Part shown: piece by piece, positions 1 through 9,027 of the stretch | Layout of the letters: each line of letters begins with the position of its first letter | How positions within the stretch are numbered: the stretch's first letter is position 1 | From: CAYWMY01 sp046352935 | Lineage (GTDB): Bacteria; Pseudomonadota; Gammaproteobacteria; Steroidobacterales; Steroidobacteraceae | NCBI GenBank assembly: GCA_046352935.1 | Contig: JAXMGR010000018.1 | Span: forward strand, 1-64,000 | Length of the DNA stretch: 64,000 nt | Direction: 5' to 3' | Notes under the pieces: generated by a model | The model's database searches: none | What the model saw: the letters and a program-made list of their open reading frames with translations, nothing else | What the model was told of the DNA's origin: nothing | Made by a program: the position numbers and the translations under genes

Positions 1-337
1 CGAGGTCGCCGGGCTTGCCGTTGCCGTCGACGTCGTACTTGAACGCGCCCGCCGCGAAGTTCGCGGGCTTGGGGTTCAGGCTCGCCGCGGCGATGCCGTC
101 ACCCTTGCCTTCTGGTCCGTGGCAGGTCGAGCAGTTGAGCTTGTAGGCCTGCGCGCCGTCGGCGGCGCCGGCCGATGCGGTGGTGGCCAGGGGCGCCACG
201 GCAGGCGCCGGTGCGGCAGCCTCGGTGGGCGCAGAGGCCGGAGACGGTGCCTGGGCTTCCTTCTTGCCGCAGGCCGTGAGCGTCATGAGAACGGCGAGGC
301 CCAGCGGCATCGCCTTGCGGAAGGTCAGCGTCGTCAT
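1..337 (-). CDS. c-type cytochrome lipoprotein, C-terminus cut by window edge
   Basis: The minus-strand frame opens at an ATG preceded by a GAGGAG ribosome site and runs off the left edge after about 112 residues. The N-terminus is a lipoprotein signal with a lipobox ending in Leu-Thr-Ala-Cys at about residue 23, followed by an Ala/Pro-rich linker. A haem-binding CSTCH motif then follows, with the residues typical of small class I cytochromes (GPEGKGDG). It is probably a periplasmic, membrane-anchored monohaem electron carrier. Its downstream neighbour on the same strand lies outside the window. Proximity to NnrS and DUF2249 suggests a link to nitrogen-oxide respiration, which is inference. 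The distal Met ligand lies beyond the edge, so the exact subfamily cannot be named. Confidence 0.85.
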   Translation of the reverse strand, partial: MTTLTFRKAMPLGLAVLMTLTACGKKEAQAPSPASAPTEAAAPAPAVAPLATTASAGAADGAQAYKLNCSTCHGPEGKGDGIAAASLNPKPANFAAGAFKYDVDGNGKPGDL

Positions 338-530
338 CGTCGTCTCCTCGTTGTCGTGAATCGAGCCAGCACGCGCGCCGTGGCGCCCGAAAGCACCGAC
401 GGACGGTGCTTCGACCGTCGCGGCGGACCAGAGGTCCGCGGTTCAATGCCTTTCGATGCATCGGCCTGCCTGCGTGCCGCACTGCACACGGCCGGTCCGC
501 CTCACGCCACCCCGCAGGGACGTCCCGGCT

Positions 531-1685
531 TCAGCCCGGCGCGCCGTCGGCCCGCGCGCGCGTGAGGATCGGCCAGTAGCGCACGGCGTAGAGCAGGAAT
601 GCGGCGGACCAGAGTGCCGCCGAGATGAACACGCTCGCCATGTAGTGCTGCGGCACGATGAACGGGCAGGCCACGCGCACCAGCGCGGCGGCGGGGACGA
701 GCGCGAAGCAGGTGGTCTCGACCGCGTCGGCGCGCAGCATGCGCCCCGTGTGACCGCGCGCGGTGCGCACCATCATGCCGATGGTGAGGCCGCCGATCGC
801 ACCGATGGTCAGTGCGTGCATGGCGAGCGGCCGTATCACCCAGCCCGCCTCCGCACCCGCGCGCAGCAGCAGGTGCACAGGGATCCAGGCGTAGGCGAGA
901 TGCAGCACCCACAGGAGCGGCACACGGAGCGTGGCGCGCGTGTCCCAGAGCGCGAGCCGCGCGGCATGGACGATGGCGAGCCCGACGAGCAGCACCATCG
1001 CGAGCGGACCGTCGAGCCCGGCGAGATCGGCCAGGATCAGCACGAGCACGCCGCCGAGGGCCATGCGCTCGACCCAGGGCGAGCGCCGCGCGCGCGCACC
1101 GGGCGCGCCGTTGTTGGTGAACATCGGCACGACGCGGCCGGCCATCACGGCCATGATGAACAGGATCACGTCGAGCCCGAGCTGCACACCCGCCCAGGGT
1201 GGCACCTCGATGACGCCCATCATCGCGAGGTGGACGCAGGTGATACCGGCCGAGAGCAGCAGCATGAGGCCGACGAAGAAATAGTTGCGCTGGTTGCGGG
1301 CCTGCCAGAGCGGCACGCCGATGCCCCAGGCGACCGCGAGCGGGAAGGCCGCGTTCGCGACCGCGGCCGCGACACCCCAGGGGGTGAGCACCAGCACGCG
1401 GCCCGCGACCCAGAGCGCCGCGATCGCGGCGAGCGCGGGGCCGGTCGGCGTCGGCCGCCCCGTCCAGTTGCGCACTGCCGTGAACAGGAAGCCCGTGACC
1501 ACCGCAAGGGTGTAGCCGAACAGCATCTCGTGCGCGTGCCAGGTGGGCCCGGCGAGATAGGCGTGCGGCAGGAGCCCCGCGAACTGCAGGGCCCACAGGG
1601 CGATGGACAGGGCCGCGAAGGTCGCGGCCAGCAGGTAGAACGGGCGGAAGCCCAGACGCCAGAGCGCGAAGGCGCTCTCGCTCAT
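531..1685 (-). CDS. nnrS: NnrS family haem/copper membrane protein
   Basis: The 384-residue protein starts LWRLGFRPFYLLAA after a short N-terminus. It has about twelve hydrophobic segments and the NnrS signatures WHAHEMLFGY and a late MHALTIGAIGGLTIGMM-type helix with conserved His. NnrS proteins are inner-membrane haem proteins linked to nitric oxide and denitrification and are often controlled by NNR/FNR-type regulators. The start overlaps the stop of the DUF2249 gene in an ATGA, so the two are translationally coupled. A longer in-frame extension upstream is rejected because its residues are Arg/Ala-rich read-through of the DUF2249 gene in another frame. Confidence 0.9.
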   Translation of the reverse strand: MSESAFALWRLGFRPFYLLAATFAALSIALWALQFAGLLPHAYLAGPTWHAHEMLFGYTLAVVTGFLFTAVRNWTGRPTPTGPALAAIAALWVAGRVLVLTPWGVAAAVANAAFPLAVAWGIGVPLWQARNQRNYFFVGLMLLLSAGITCVHLAMMGVIEVPPWAGVQLGLDVILFIMAVMAGRVVPMFTNNGAPGARARRSPWVERMALGGVLVLILADLAGLDGPLAMVLLVGLAIVHAARLALWDTRATLRVPLLWVLHLAYAWIPVHLLLRAGAEAGWVIRPLAMHALTIGAIGGLTIGMMVRTARGHTGRMLRADAVETTCFALVPAAALVRVACPFIVPQHYMASVFISAALWSAAFLLYAVRYWPILTRARADGAPG

Positions 1686-1948
1686 CCGCCGCAGCCCCCG
1701 CAGCAGCCGCCCCCGGTCTTGCCGATGCGCACGCGCCAGACCTGCGGGCCCTGCTCGATGTACTGCCAGGTGAAGCGGCCCGGGAAGCCGACGCTGAACT
1801 CGCGGTGCAGCGGCGCCGGGTCGTGGTCGTTCACGAGCTCCAGCGCGCCGCCGGGCGGCAGGGCGGTGAAGGTCGAGAAGATACGCGTGTGGCGCTCCTG
1901 CGGAACGATGGTGCGCACGTCGATCGTGGACTGGGACGGACTGGTCAT
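1682..1948 (-). CDS. DUF2249 domain protein with Cys/Gly-rich C-terminal tail
   Basis: This 88-residue protein carries the full DUF2249 pattern (DVRxxxPxERHxxIF, NDHDPxPL, WQYIEQGPQVWRVRI). Members of this family sit beside NnrS and NO-reductase genes and are TusA-like in fold; their function is not established. The start chosen is the ATG 8 codons inside the longest frame, because it has GGGAG five bases upstream while the first ATG has no ribosome site. The last ten residues are GGGCCGGCGG, which holds three Cys in a glycine tail and could bind metal or persulfide sulfur (inference). It is the first gene of a two-gene unit with nnrS. Confidence 0.82.
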   Translation of the reverse strand: MTSPSQSTIDVRTIVPQERHTRIFSTFTALPPGGALELVNDHDPAPLHREFSVGFPGRFTWQYIEQGPQVWRVRIGKTGGGCCGGCGG

Positions 1949-1985
1949 GCGGGCTCCCTGCGGCGCGGCCATTTAAGGTGCACTG

Positions 1986-1991
1986 ATTATA
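1986..1991 (-). promoter_or_regulatory. -10 box upstream of the DUF2249–nnrS unit
   Basis: A perfect minus-strand TATAAT sits in an AT-rich patch within otherwise GC-rich sequence, about 40 bases upstream of the DUF2249 start. No good -35 hexamer is visible at 16–18 bp, so the promoter may need an activator. No convincing FNR/NNR half-sites (TTGAT-N4-ATCAA) were seen nearby. Confidence 0.5.
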
Positions 1992-2081
1992 TATCTTCGT
2001 AGCCCCGGCGGGCCAGCACCTGCGCCAGGAGCCCCGAAGCCACGCAGCGGGAGGCGACACCCCGGGCGACGGCTGGCCCGC

Positions 2082-5000
2082 CTACTCCTGCGGCACGATC
2101 CGCACCGCCCCCGCCGCGACGGGGAAGAACAGCCAGCGTTCGACGACAGCCGCGCCGCCCGCGCGCTCGACGGCCTCGGCGTAGGCCGCGAGCTGCCCGG
2201 CGTAGGCCTGCGCCACGGCGGGCCAGTCCTCGCGCGGCCGCGCGCTGGCCTTGTGGTCGATGAGCACGCAGCCGGCCGGCGTGCGGAGCAGCAGGTCGAT
2301 GCGCCCGCTGATGCGCTGGCCGTTCGGCAGGCACGATTCGACCGGCACCTCGGTGCGGACCTCCGCAACGGGCCAGCGTGATCCGAGCCAGCCGCGGAAG
2401 GCGGCGAGCTGCGCGTGCACCGCATCGACATCGATGCGCCGCAGGAGACCCTGTGCCGCGAGCAGGTCCGCCACCTCCTCGCGCGAGAGCGGCGCATGCG
2501 GATCGGCAAGGTCCGCGGCGAGGCAGGCGTGCAGCGCGTTGCCGAGCGCATTCATGTCGGCGCCACCCGGCGCGATGCGCCTGCCGATCTCCACCTGCTC
2601 GGCGAGGGCACACGCGGCCGGCGGCACCGCCGACGGCAGCAGCCTGAGCGGCAGCCGCCTCTCGCGGTCCGCGGGCGCCGCGAACCAGAAGAGTTCGCGC
2701 GGCTCGGGCGCGGCCGTCCCATCCTCCGGCGCCTCCAGCTCCCAGCGCAGCGCGGGGACTTCGTGCCCGTCGGGCAGCACGACGCGATCGGCGCCTGCCG
2801 CCAGGCGCAGCCAGGGCGCCGCCAGAAGGTCGAGCCAGGGCGATGCCTTCCGGTCATCGAACGCAAGGATCAGGAGGTCCCGCGCGCGGGTCATGCTGAC
2901 ATACAGCAGCCGCAACTCCTCCCCGACCGTCCGCTCGCGATGCGTCTGCCCGAGCGGGGAGTCTTCGATGTCGGCGGCGAAGCCGGTCTTCGCGTGGCTG
3001 CCGAAGGGCCAGGGCCAGCAGCGGATGAAGCGCTCCGCGAGCGGCGCGGTCGCATCGATGGGCCGCTGCGCCGCCGCCTCGATGCCCCACAGCCGGCTCC
3101 TCGGTTCCTCGTCGAGGTCGAACACGATCACGACAGGCCATTCGAGGCCCTTGGCCTTGTGGTGCGTGAGCACGACCACCGCATCGATCGCGGGTGCGGC
3201 CAGCAGGTCGAGTTCCTGGTCCGCGAGTTCTTCGAGCCAGAGCAGGAAGCCCGCGAGCGTCGCGGCCCGCTCCGTGCTGCGGCAGTGGTCCTCGTAGTCG
3301 CGCGCGAGTCCGACGAGCGCCTCGAGGTTCGCGAGGCGCACGCGCGCGGCCGCCTCGGTCGGCGTCCAGCGCAGCACCGCGCCCGCGAGGTCACACTCGG
3401 CGATGACGAGCTCGACGGCCTCGCAGGGCGTGAGCCGCGGCAGCCGGTCGCGCAGCTCGGCGAGGCGCGCGACCATGGGATGGGCGTTGGCGCCGCTCTC
3501 CCGCCAGCGCTCGTCGTCGCCACCCGCGGCGAGATGACGCAGCCGCTCCGCCACCCACTCCTCGGGTGCGGCGCCGGAGGTGGCCGCGACGATCTCGGCC
3601 GTCGCCAGCGTGTCGGCGGGGTCGTTGAGCCGCCTCAGGCAGGCGAGCGCGAGCGTGGCCTCGGCCGTCCCGAGCAGCCCCGGCTGTTCGGTGGCCCACG
3701 GAATGCCGGCTTCGCGCAGCGCCTTCGCCGCCGCCTTCACGCGATCGTTCTTGCGACACAGCAGCGCGATGTCGCCCCAGCGCACGGGGCGCGCGCGCTT
3801 CTCGTGACGGTCGAAGACCACGTAGCCGGATTCCACGAGCCGCCGCAGGCCCACGGTGAGCGCGGCGAGCCGCGCGGCCACCGTGCCGGTGACTGCCCAG
3901 TTGCCGAACGCGGGACCCGTGAGGGGCTCGTCGCGCAAGGGTGCGAGCCTGACGTCGGCCGCGGCGAGCTTCGGTGCGAAGGCCGGCACGAAGGCCGCGT
4001 TCACGATCTCGACGAGTTCGCACCGTGACCGCCGCGAGGTCGCAAGCGTCTCCGGCTCGTCACCCCCGGCGCGCAACGCTCCGAGCACGGCCTCCATGAG
4101 CGCCGTGTCGCTCTCGCGGAAGCCGTAGATCGCCTGCTTGACGTCACCGACCCAGTAGCTGCGCTTCGCGAACCGCGCGAGCCTCAGGAACAGCGCGAGC
4201 TGGATCGGGCTCGTGTCCTGGAACTCGTCGACGAGCAGCAGGTCCAGTTCCTCGCCGAGCGTCGCGGCCACGTGCGGATCGTCGAGCAGCCCGAGCAGCA
4301 GGTACTCCTGGTCCGCGAAATCGAGTACGCCGAGTGCGCGCTTGCGCTGCGCATAACCCGCGAGCGCATCCGCAGCGAGCGCGAAGAGATCCACGAGGAA
4401 CGAGCGCAGGTCCTCGTGCAGGCGCGGATGCCCGGGCACCCGGGCGGCGATGGCCGCGACGGGTGCGAAGACGGGCTTCAGCGCCGCGGCCATGCCCCCG
4501 CCATCCGCGGCCTTGCCGAGCTTCAGCCACTGACTCCACGCCAACCGGTCCGAATCGAGCCCGGCCAGGACGTCGCGCATGAGGTGCGCGGGCACATCGA
4601 TGTTCTTCTGGAACTTCTTCGCGAGCGCCGTCTCGAACGCCGCGATCACGGGCGGCAGCGCGGCGGCGAGCGCGGCGCCGAGATCCTCCGCGCAGGCGCC
4701 CGGCCAGACGGCGAGCAGGTCGGCGGCGTTGCGCTCGCCGAAGGTCGCGAGCGTCGCCGCACCGATGTCGTTGACGCGCGCGCGCTGCATGATCTCGCGC
4801 AGCATCTTCTGCCACTCGTCGCGCCAGATGCCGAGCCGGTTGCCGGCGCCGAGGAGCCGCTGCAGGCGGTCCGCGTCGGTCACGGCATCGACGGCCTCGC
4901 GGACCAGCAGTTCGGCCTGCCGCTCGTCGAGCACACGCTGCTCGGGCGGCAGGCCGGCCTCGAAAGCGAAGCGCTGGATGATCTCGCCGCAGACCGCGTT

Positions 5001-5234
5001 CACCGTGCCGATGCGCGCCTCGCCCATCGCGTTCGCGAGCGCGAACTCGCCCTGCGCGAGCAGGTGCTGGCGCACTCGTTCCCGGAGCTCGCTCGCGGCC
5101 CGGCGCGTGAACGTGGTCGCGATGACACCGGCGGGATGCGCGCGACCGTCGGCGAGCTCGCGGTGGAGGATCTCCGTGAGCCGATGCGTCTTGCCGCTGC
5201 CGGCGCCCGCGCTGATGAAATGTCGCTGGCCCAA
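2082..5234 (-). CDS. AddA-like UvrD-family helicase with C-terminal nuclease
   Basis: The 1050-residue protein is an SF1A helicase. Walker A SAGAGSGKT lies at residues 8–16, motif Ia TFTRRAASELRERV near 41–54, Walker B VDEFQD at 335–340, and the motif III region reads VGDVKQAIYGFR. A PD-(D/E)XK nuclease signature near the C-terminus has Asp980 and Asp993-His-Lys995. This matches AddA/RecB-type double-strand-break resection enzymes (5'-3' or 3'-5' unwinding with end degradation before RecA loading). The gene lies 4 bp after the nuclease gene in the same transcript, so the two proteins probably form a complex. The length is within the AddA range. Naming it addA outright would need phylogeny. 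Confidence 0.88.
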   Translation of the reverse strand: MGQRHFISAGAGSGKTHRLTEILHRELADGRAHPAGVIATTFTRRAASELRERVRQHLLAQGEFALANAMGEARIGTVNAVCGEIIQRFAFEAGLPPEQRVLDERQAELLVREAVDAVTDADRLQRLLGAGNRLGIWRDEWQKMLREIMQRARVNDIGAATLATFGERNAADLLAVWPGACAEDLGAALAAALPPVIAAFETALAKKFQKNIDVPAHLMRDVLAGLDSDRLAWSQWLKLGKAADGGGMAAALKPVFAPVAAIAARVPGHPRLHEDLRSFLVDLFALAADALAGYAQRKRALGVLDFADQEYLLLGLLDDPHVAATLGEELDLLLVDEFQDTSPIQLALFLRLARFAKRSYWVGDVKQAIYGFRESDTALMEAVLGALRAGGDEPETLATSRRSRCELVEIVNAAFVPAFAPKLAAADVRLAPLRDEPLTGPAFGNWAVTGTVAARLAALTVGLRRLVESGYVVFDRHEKRARPVRWGDIALLCRKNDRVKAAAKALREAGIPWATEQPGLLGTAEATLALACLRRLNDPADTLATAEIVAATSGAAPEEWVAERLRHLAAGGDDERWRESGANAHPMVARLAELRDRLPRLTPCEAVELVIAECDLAGAVLRWTPTEAAARVRLANLEALVGLARDYEDHCRSTERAATLAGFLLWLEELADQELDLLAAPAIDAVVVLTHHKAKGLEWPVVIVFDLDEEPRSRLWGIEAAAQRPIDATAPLAERFIRCWPWPFGSHAKTGFAADIEDSPLGQTHRERTVGEELRLLYVSMTRARDLLILAFDDRKASPWLDLLAAPWLRLAAGADRVVLPDGHEVPALRWELEAPEDGTAAPEPRELFWFAAPADRERRLPLRLLPSAVPPAACALAEQVEIGRRIAPGGADMNALGNALHACLAADLADPHAPLSREEVADLLAAQGLLRRIDVDAVHAQLAAFRGWLGSRWPVAEVRTEVPVESCLPNGQRISGRIDLLLRTPAGCVLIDHKASARPREDWPAVAQAYAGQLAAYAEAVERAGGAAVVERWLFFPVAAGAVRIVPQE

Positions 5235-5238
5235 GCCG

Positions 5239-7866
5239 CTACTCCCAGTCGCCCGCGAGCCGCAGGTAGTCGTTGAAGCCCTCGTACTGGAACTCGATGT
5301 CGAGCGCGCCCGCAGGTGGCAGCGACTCCGGTGTTTCCTCCAGCCCTTCGAGCACGACCTCGAATTCGCCGCGCGCGAACTGCGTCTGGCGCCAGCGCCA
5401 GGTCACGAGCAGCCGCTGCCAGACGGCCTCCGCAGACTCCGCGTCCGGACCCGCGGCCACGCGCGCCTCGGGGAAGAAGCAGGCATCGGGCGCATGCAGA
5501 CTCGCATCGCGCAGCATGAAATACGCGACGTCGGGCTGGTGGCCCGTCGCCTGGCGCAGCAGTTCGGCGTAGATCGCGAGCTGCAGGTGACGGCCCTCGG
5601 CGAGCTGCGCGCGATAATCCGCGCTGCGCCGGGTCCACTTCATGTCGATCACGGCGGCATGCCCGTCACCACGCGTGACCACGAGATCGGCGCTGCCGAC
5701 GAGCGTGCCGCCGTCGAATGTTCCTTCGAGCGGCTGCTCCGCCCGCAGCGCCTCGGCACGGGCGCTGCGCAGGTACCCGTGCAGGCGCCGCAGGGCGATG
5801 CGCGCGGCGAGCCGGAACTCCGCGAGCTCGACCTGCCGGCCCGGCAGGCGCAGCACCGCGCCTTCCTCGTCGATGAGCGCCTCGAAGTGCCTCTCGAACC
5901 AGACGGCGGTGGTGGTCTCGCCCGCGCCGAGCGGCGAGCCCAGGCGCACCCAGCGCTCGACGAGCGCATGCGCGAGCGTACCGCAGAGGCGCGATCCCTC
6001 GGCAACGCGCAGCAGGTCGGACGCACGCAGCCGCGCGGGGTACTCGAGCAGCCAGACGTAGGGATTGTGGACGAGCTTCTCGAGATTCGAATACGAGGCG
6101 CGGGGGGGCGCGACAATGGGGACGTCCGCGGGCAGCCGCCACCAGCGCCGGCGCGGCGCGATGGGCGCGAGCATCACCCGCTCCATCGCATCGGTGCGCT
6201 CCGGCCGCGTCAGCAGCGTCTCCAGCGACCGCACCGGCAGCTCCGCGACCAGTGACTCGATCATGAGCGAGAGCGGATGCGCCTCCTCGCCACGCGGCGG
6301 CAGCACCAGCGTGAGGTTGCGCTCCGCCGCGAGCACGGGCCGGCACCAGGCGCGCGCCTCGCGCGCGAGGCGGCTCGCGGTGTCGGGCAGTTCGACCCCG
6401 GCCGCGGCGAGCGCCGCGAGCTCGGCACGCGAGAAGGGCCAGGCGCGCGGCAGCGCTGGCGCAATGGGCTGCCACCAGATCACGCGCCCGCAGGGATCGA
6501 TGACGGCGCCCGGCGCCTCCACGGCGCGCAGCGCGCCGACCTCGGTGATGCTGCCCGCCTCGGCCGCGCCGCCGCCGGTGGCCTGAACGAGCAGCTTCTG
6601 GAGCTGTTCGCGGGACAGCCGCGCGACGCCCTGCGCGGCCAGCGTTTCGAGCGCGGCCGCCACGGCGATGCACTGTTCGTGGCCCGCGCGGTGCGCGAGC
6701 CTGAGATTCTCGTCCTCGACCGCGAGGCGGCGCCGGAACCAGTCACGCACCAGCGCCACGCGCGCGCACACGACATCGAGCGGCAGTCCCGCGTCAGCGC
6801 GGTGGCGCGGCACCTCGATCCACTGATCGACGAGCGCGCGCAGGTCGGTGGTGCCCGCCTCGGGGCGGGCGTCGATGGCCGCGAGCGCACGGTGCCAGCC
6901 GCGCCCGCCGATGCCGGGCCGCTCCGCGAGTTCGCGCGCGAGGATGCGACGTGCGAAGCCCGGCAGCGGGCAGACCGGATGCGTCAGGAACTGCAGCAGC
7001 GCGTGGAAGTCGAGCGGCGCCCACAGCAGCGAGAGCGCGAGCGGCAGCAGCGCGAGCGCGGGCCGGAAGGCGCTCGGTTCGCCGAAGCCCTGGGCCGACC
7101 GGCCGGCCGCGACCTGCACGCGATCGAGGAGCGCCGCTGCATCGCCCGCGACGAGCAGCGCGGTGCCGTCGCGGGCCGTGGCCGCGAGCCAGCGCGCCGC
7201 GAGCAGCCGCGTCTCGGCGCGCACCGCCGTGAACGAGCCATCGTCGCGGAACGCGAGACGCGCGGGACGCCGGCCGGCCACGAGCGCGAGGAGCGCGCAC
7301 TGCAGGTCCGCGAGCAGGCTCCCCGGCGCGGCGCCCGGCGCGGGCGCAGGCGCCGCAACGACCGGCAGCCGTGCGAGCAGCGCGCGCCAGCGGGCCGGGA
7401 AATCGGCAACGGGATCCACGAGCCGCAGTTCGTCGATCGGCGGGCGCCGCTGGTCGAGCCTGTGGATGACGGCAGCGAGGCGCTCGCCGACCGAAGGCGC
7501 GAATCCATCGTCGAGCCGGTCCTCGACCTCCTGCAGGTCGAGCAGCCGCACGGGCGCGGCGGGATCGAAGTCGCGGGCCCAGCCGTGCAGGTGCCAGTCG
7601 TCCCGCCACCGCAGCAGCGTGGCCGCCGTGCCGAGCGGATCGGCTTCGAAGGACCGGTGATAGAAACGCTGCGGCCCGTCGCAGGCGGCGAGCCCGGCAC
7701 GGAACGCGGCGATGCGTTCGGCAGGCGAGGCGGGGGGCGTCGGCAGGCCGAGTTGCGTCTCGAGCAGGCCGAGCAGGCCCTGCGGCCCGACGGTCGCCTC
7801 GCCGAGCGAGTCCACCGCCAGCCCACCGTGTTCACCGTCGAGATCGAGACCGAAGCGGATCTTCAA
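5239..7866 (-). CDS. AddB-like PD-(D/E)XK nuclease subunit
   Basis: With a TTG start (GGAG seven bases upstream) the product is 875 residues. The upstream extension, 43 residues of low-complexity Arg/Pro, is rejected. The C-terminal region has the nuclease signature Asp727...Asp741-Met-Lys743 followed by a Q-L-x-I-Y motif typical of RecB-like nucleases. The rest is an inactivated UvrD-like scaffold. No Walker A is visible at the N-terminus, and the cysteine trio that anchors the iron–sulfur cluster in classical AddB is absent after the nuclease motif. It partners the helicase 4 bp downstream. Classification as AddB-like rests on gene order and the nuclease fold rather than strong motifs. Confidence 0.75.
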   Translation of the reverse strand: MKIRFGLDLDGEHGGLAVDSLGEATVGPQGLLGLLETQLGLPTPPASPAERIAAFRAGLAACDGPQRFYHRSFEADPLGTAATLLRWRDDWHLHGWARDFDPAAPVRLLDLQEVEDRLDDGFAPSVGERLAAVIHRLDQRRPPIDELRLVDPVADFPARWRALLARLPVVAAPAPAPGAAPGSLLADLQCALLALVAGRRPARLAFRDDGSFTAVRAETRLLAARWLAATARDGTALLVAGDAAALLDRVQVAAGRSAQGFGEPSAFRPALALLPLALSLLWAPLDFHALLQFLTHPVCPLPGFARRILARELAERPGIGGRGWHRALAAIDARPEAGTTDLRALVDQWIEVPRHRADAGLPLDVVCARVALVRDWFRRRLAVEDENLRLAHRAGHEQCIAVAAALETLAAQGVARLSREQLQKLLVQATGGGAAEAGSITEVGALRAVEAPGAVIDPCGRVIWWQPIAPALPRAWPFSRAELAALAAAGVELPDTASRLAREARAWCRPVLAAERNLTLVLPPRGEEAHPLSLMIESLVAELPVRSLETLLTRPERTDAMERVMLAPIAPRRRWWRLPADVPIVAPPRASYSNLEKLVHNPYVWLLEYPARLRASDLLRVAEGSRLCGTLAHALVERWVRLGSPLGAGETTTAVWFERHFEALIDEEGAVLRLPGRQVELAEFRLAARIALRRLHGYLRSARAEALRAEQPLEGTFDGGTLVGSADLVVTRGDGHAAVIDMKWTRRSADYRAQLAEGRHLQLAIYAELLRQATGHQPDVAYFMLRDASLHAPDACFFPEARVAAGPDAESAEAVWQRLLVTWRWRQTQFARGEFEVVLEGLEETPESLPPAGALDIEFQYEGFNDYLRLAGDWE

Positions 7867-7968
7867 GGTCGCACTCCGATGCCGTTCCGCCGGATTCCGT
7901 GGGGAGTCACTTCCATGTGCTGCGTAGTGTAACGGCCGGGCGGGCTCACCACGCGAGCCACCCGCCTG

Positions 7969-7996
7969 TTGCAGACACCGCCCGGTCGGGCACAAT
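7969..7996 (+). promoter_or_regulatory. candidate sigma70 promoter for the epoxide-hydrolase-like genes
   Basis: TTGCAG (7969–7974) and CACAAT (7991–7996) are separated by 16 bp, upstream of the first of three co-directional paralogues and within the gap to the divergent nuclease gene. Both hexamers are imperfect, so confidence is low. The first gene has a strong GGGGGAA ribosome site. Confidence 0.3.
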
Positions 7997-8045
7997 CGGA
8001 CCGACCGTCGAAGAACAATGACCGCAGTCCCCGGGGGAACCCTGC

Positions 8046-8450
8046 ATGGCCCAGACGCCCGTCGAGACCGTCACCGCTTTCTTCCAGCGCTGGGGCGTCA
8101 GCATGGACGCGCTCTACGGGTCGATGCACGACTACTTCACACCGCAGACCGTGTGGGAGAACATCGGCCTGTCGAAGACGGTCGGACCCGTCGAGGCAGA
8201 GGCCTGCCTGCGGATGTTCGAGCCGATGAAGACCGCGCTCTGCATGGACGTCGAGATGCTCGCCGTCTCGACGACGGGCAACAAGGTGCTCACCGAGCGC
8301 ATCGACCGCGTCATCGGCGCGGACGGGCGCGTGTCCGCGACCGTGCGCGTCATGGGCACGCTCGAGATCGAGAACGGGCGCATCGTCGCCTGGCGCGACT
8401 ATTTCGACACGCTGCCGTTCGTGGGCCAGGCCGCGCCGCCGGCGACCTGA
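8046..8450 (+). CDS. limonene-1,2-epoxide hydrolase-like protein, copy 1
   Basis: This 134-residue cone-shaped NTF2-fold protein is the first of three tandem paralogues. Against Rhodococcus limonene-1,2-epoxide hydrolase (catalytic Tyr53, Asn55, Arg99, Asp101, Asp132) it aligns as Trp37-Glu-Asn39, Arg85-Ile-Asp87 and Asp118 in WRDYF. The Asp–Asp spacing of 31 is identical. The water-activating Arg/Asp/Asp triad is therefore present, but the Tyr that helps hold water is Trp. Epoxide or ring-strained substrate hydrolysis is the family role; the substrate here is unknown. The copy is preceded by a clear ribosome site and followed 93 bp later by copy 2. Confidence 0.75.
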   Translation: MAQTPVETVTAFFQRWGVSMDALYGSMHDYFTPQTVWENIGLSKTVGPVEAEACLRMFEPMKTALCMDVEMLAVSTTGNKVLTERIDRVIGADGRVSATVRVMGTLEIENGRIVAWRDYFDTLPFVGQAAPPAT

Positions 8451-8543
8451 AGGGCGGGAGGCCGCACCCGATTCCCGCCGCATGGCCCCGTCACGACCAC
8501 ACTGAAACGAGCCAGAATTCCAACACGCCGAGGATTTTCCAAC

Positions 8544-8954
8544 ATGTCCAGTACACCCATCGAGACCGTCACCACCTTCCTCCGCTCGTGGAACAACGGC
8601 ATCGACGCGGTCCGCCAGTCGCTGTACGACTACCTGACCCCGGACTGCGTCTGGGAGAACGTCGGCATGACGCGCACCGTGGGTCCGAAGGCCGCCGACG
8701 AGTGCTTCTTCTCGTTCGCGCCCATGCAGAACTGCTCGCGCATCGACGTGCGCATCCTCGCGATCTCGGCGCAGGGCGACACCGTGCTCACCGAGCGCGA
8801 CGAGCGCGTCATCGGCAAGGACGGCCGCGAGACGCTCGCCGTGCGCTCGATGGGCGCCTTCGTGGTCAAGAACGGCAAGTTCACCGAGTGGCGCGACTAC
8901 TTCATGCCCGTACCGTTCGCGGACGAGGCGGCGGCCGGCGAACAGAAGAAGTGA
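8544..8954 (+). CDS. limonene-1,2-epoxide hydrolase-like protein, copy 2 (active-site variant)
   Basis: This 136-residue paralogue has the same fold markers as its neighbours (VWENVG, VGPKAADEC, WRDYF). At the position equivalent to Asp101 of limonene-epoxide hydrolase it has Glu87 (ERDE instead of ERID), while Arg85 and Asp118 are kept. That substitution should alter or abolish classical epoxide hydrolysis. A GAGGA ribosome site lies upstream. The C-terminus is Glu/Lys-rich and short. It could be a divergent hydrolase, an isomerase or a binding protein. The call rests on similarity to the flanking copies. Confidence 0.72.
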   Translation: MSSTPIETVTTFLRSWNNGIDAVRQSLYDYLTPDCVWENVGMTRTVGPKAADECFFSFAPMQNCSRIDVRILAISAQGDTVLTERDERVIGKDGRETLAVRSMGAFVVKNGKFTEWRDYFMPVPFADEAAAGEQKK

Positions 8955-9027
8955 ACCGGCGCGGGGGCGGGCATCACCCGCCTCCGCGCTCACGAACCAC
9001 GATCGCAGCGGCACGGAGAAACCGTCG

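Noticed and set aside
1973..2081. FNR/NNR box controlling the nnrS unit
   Set aside because: I looked for TTGAT-N4-ATCAA on both strands and found only the TATAAT box.
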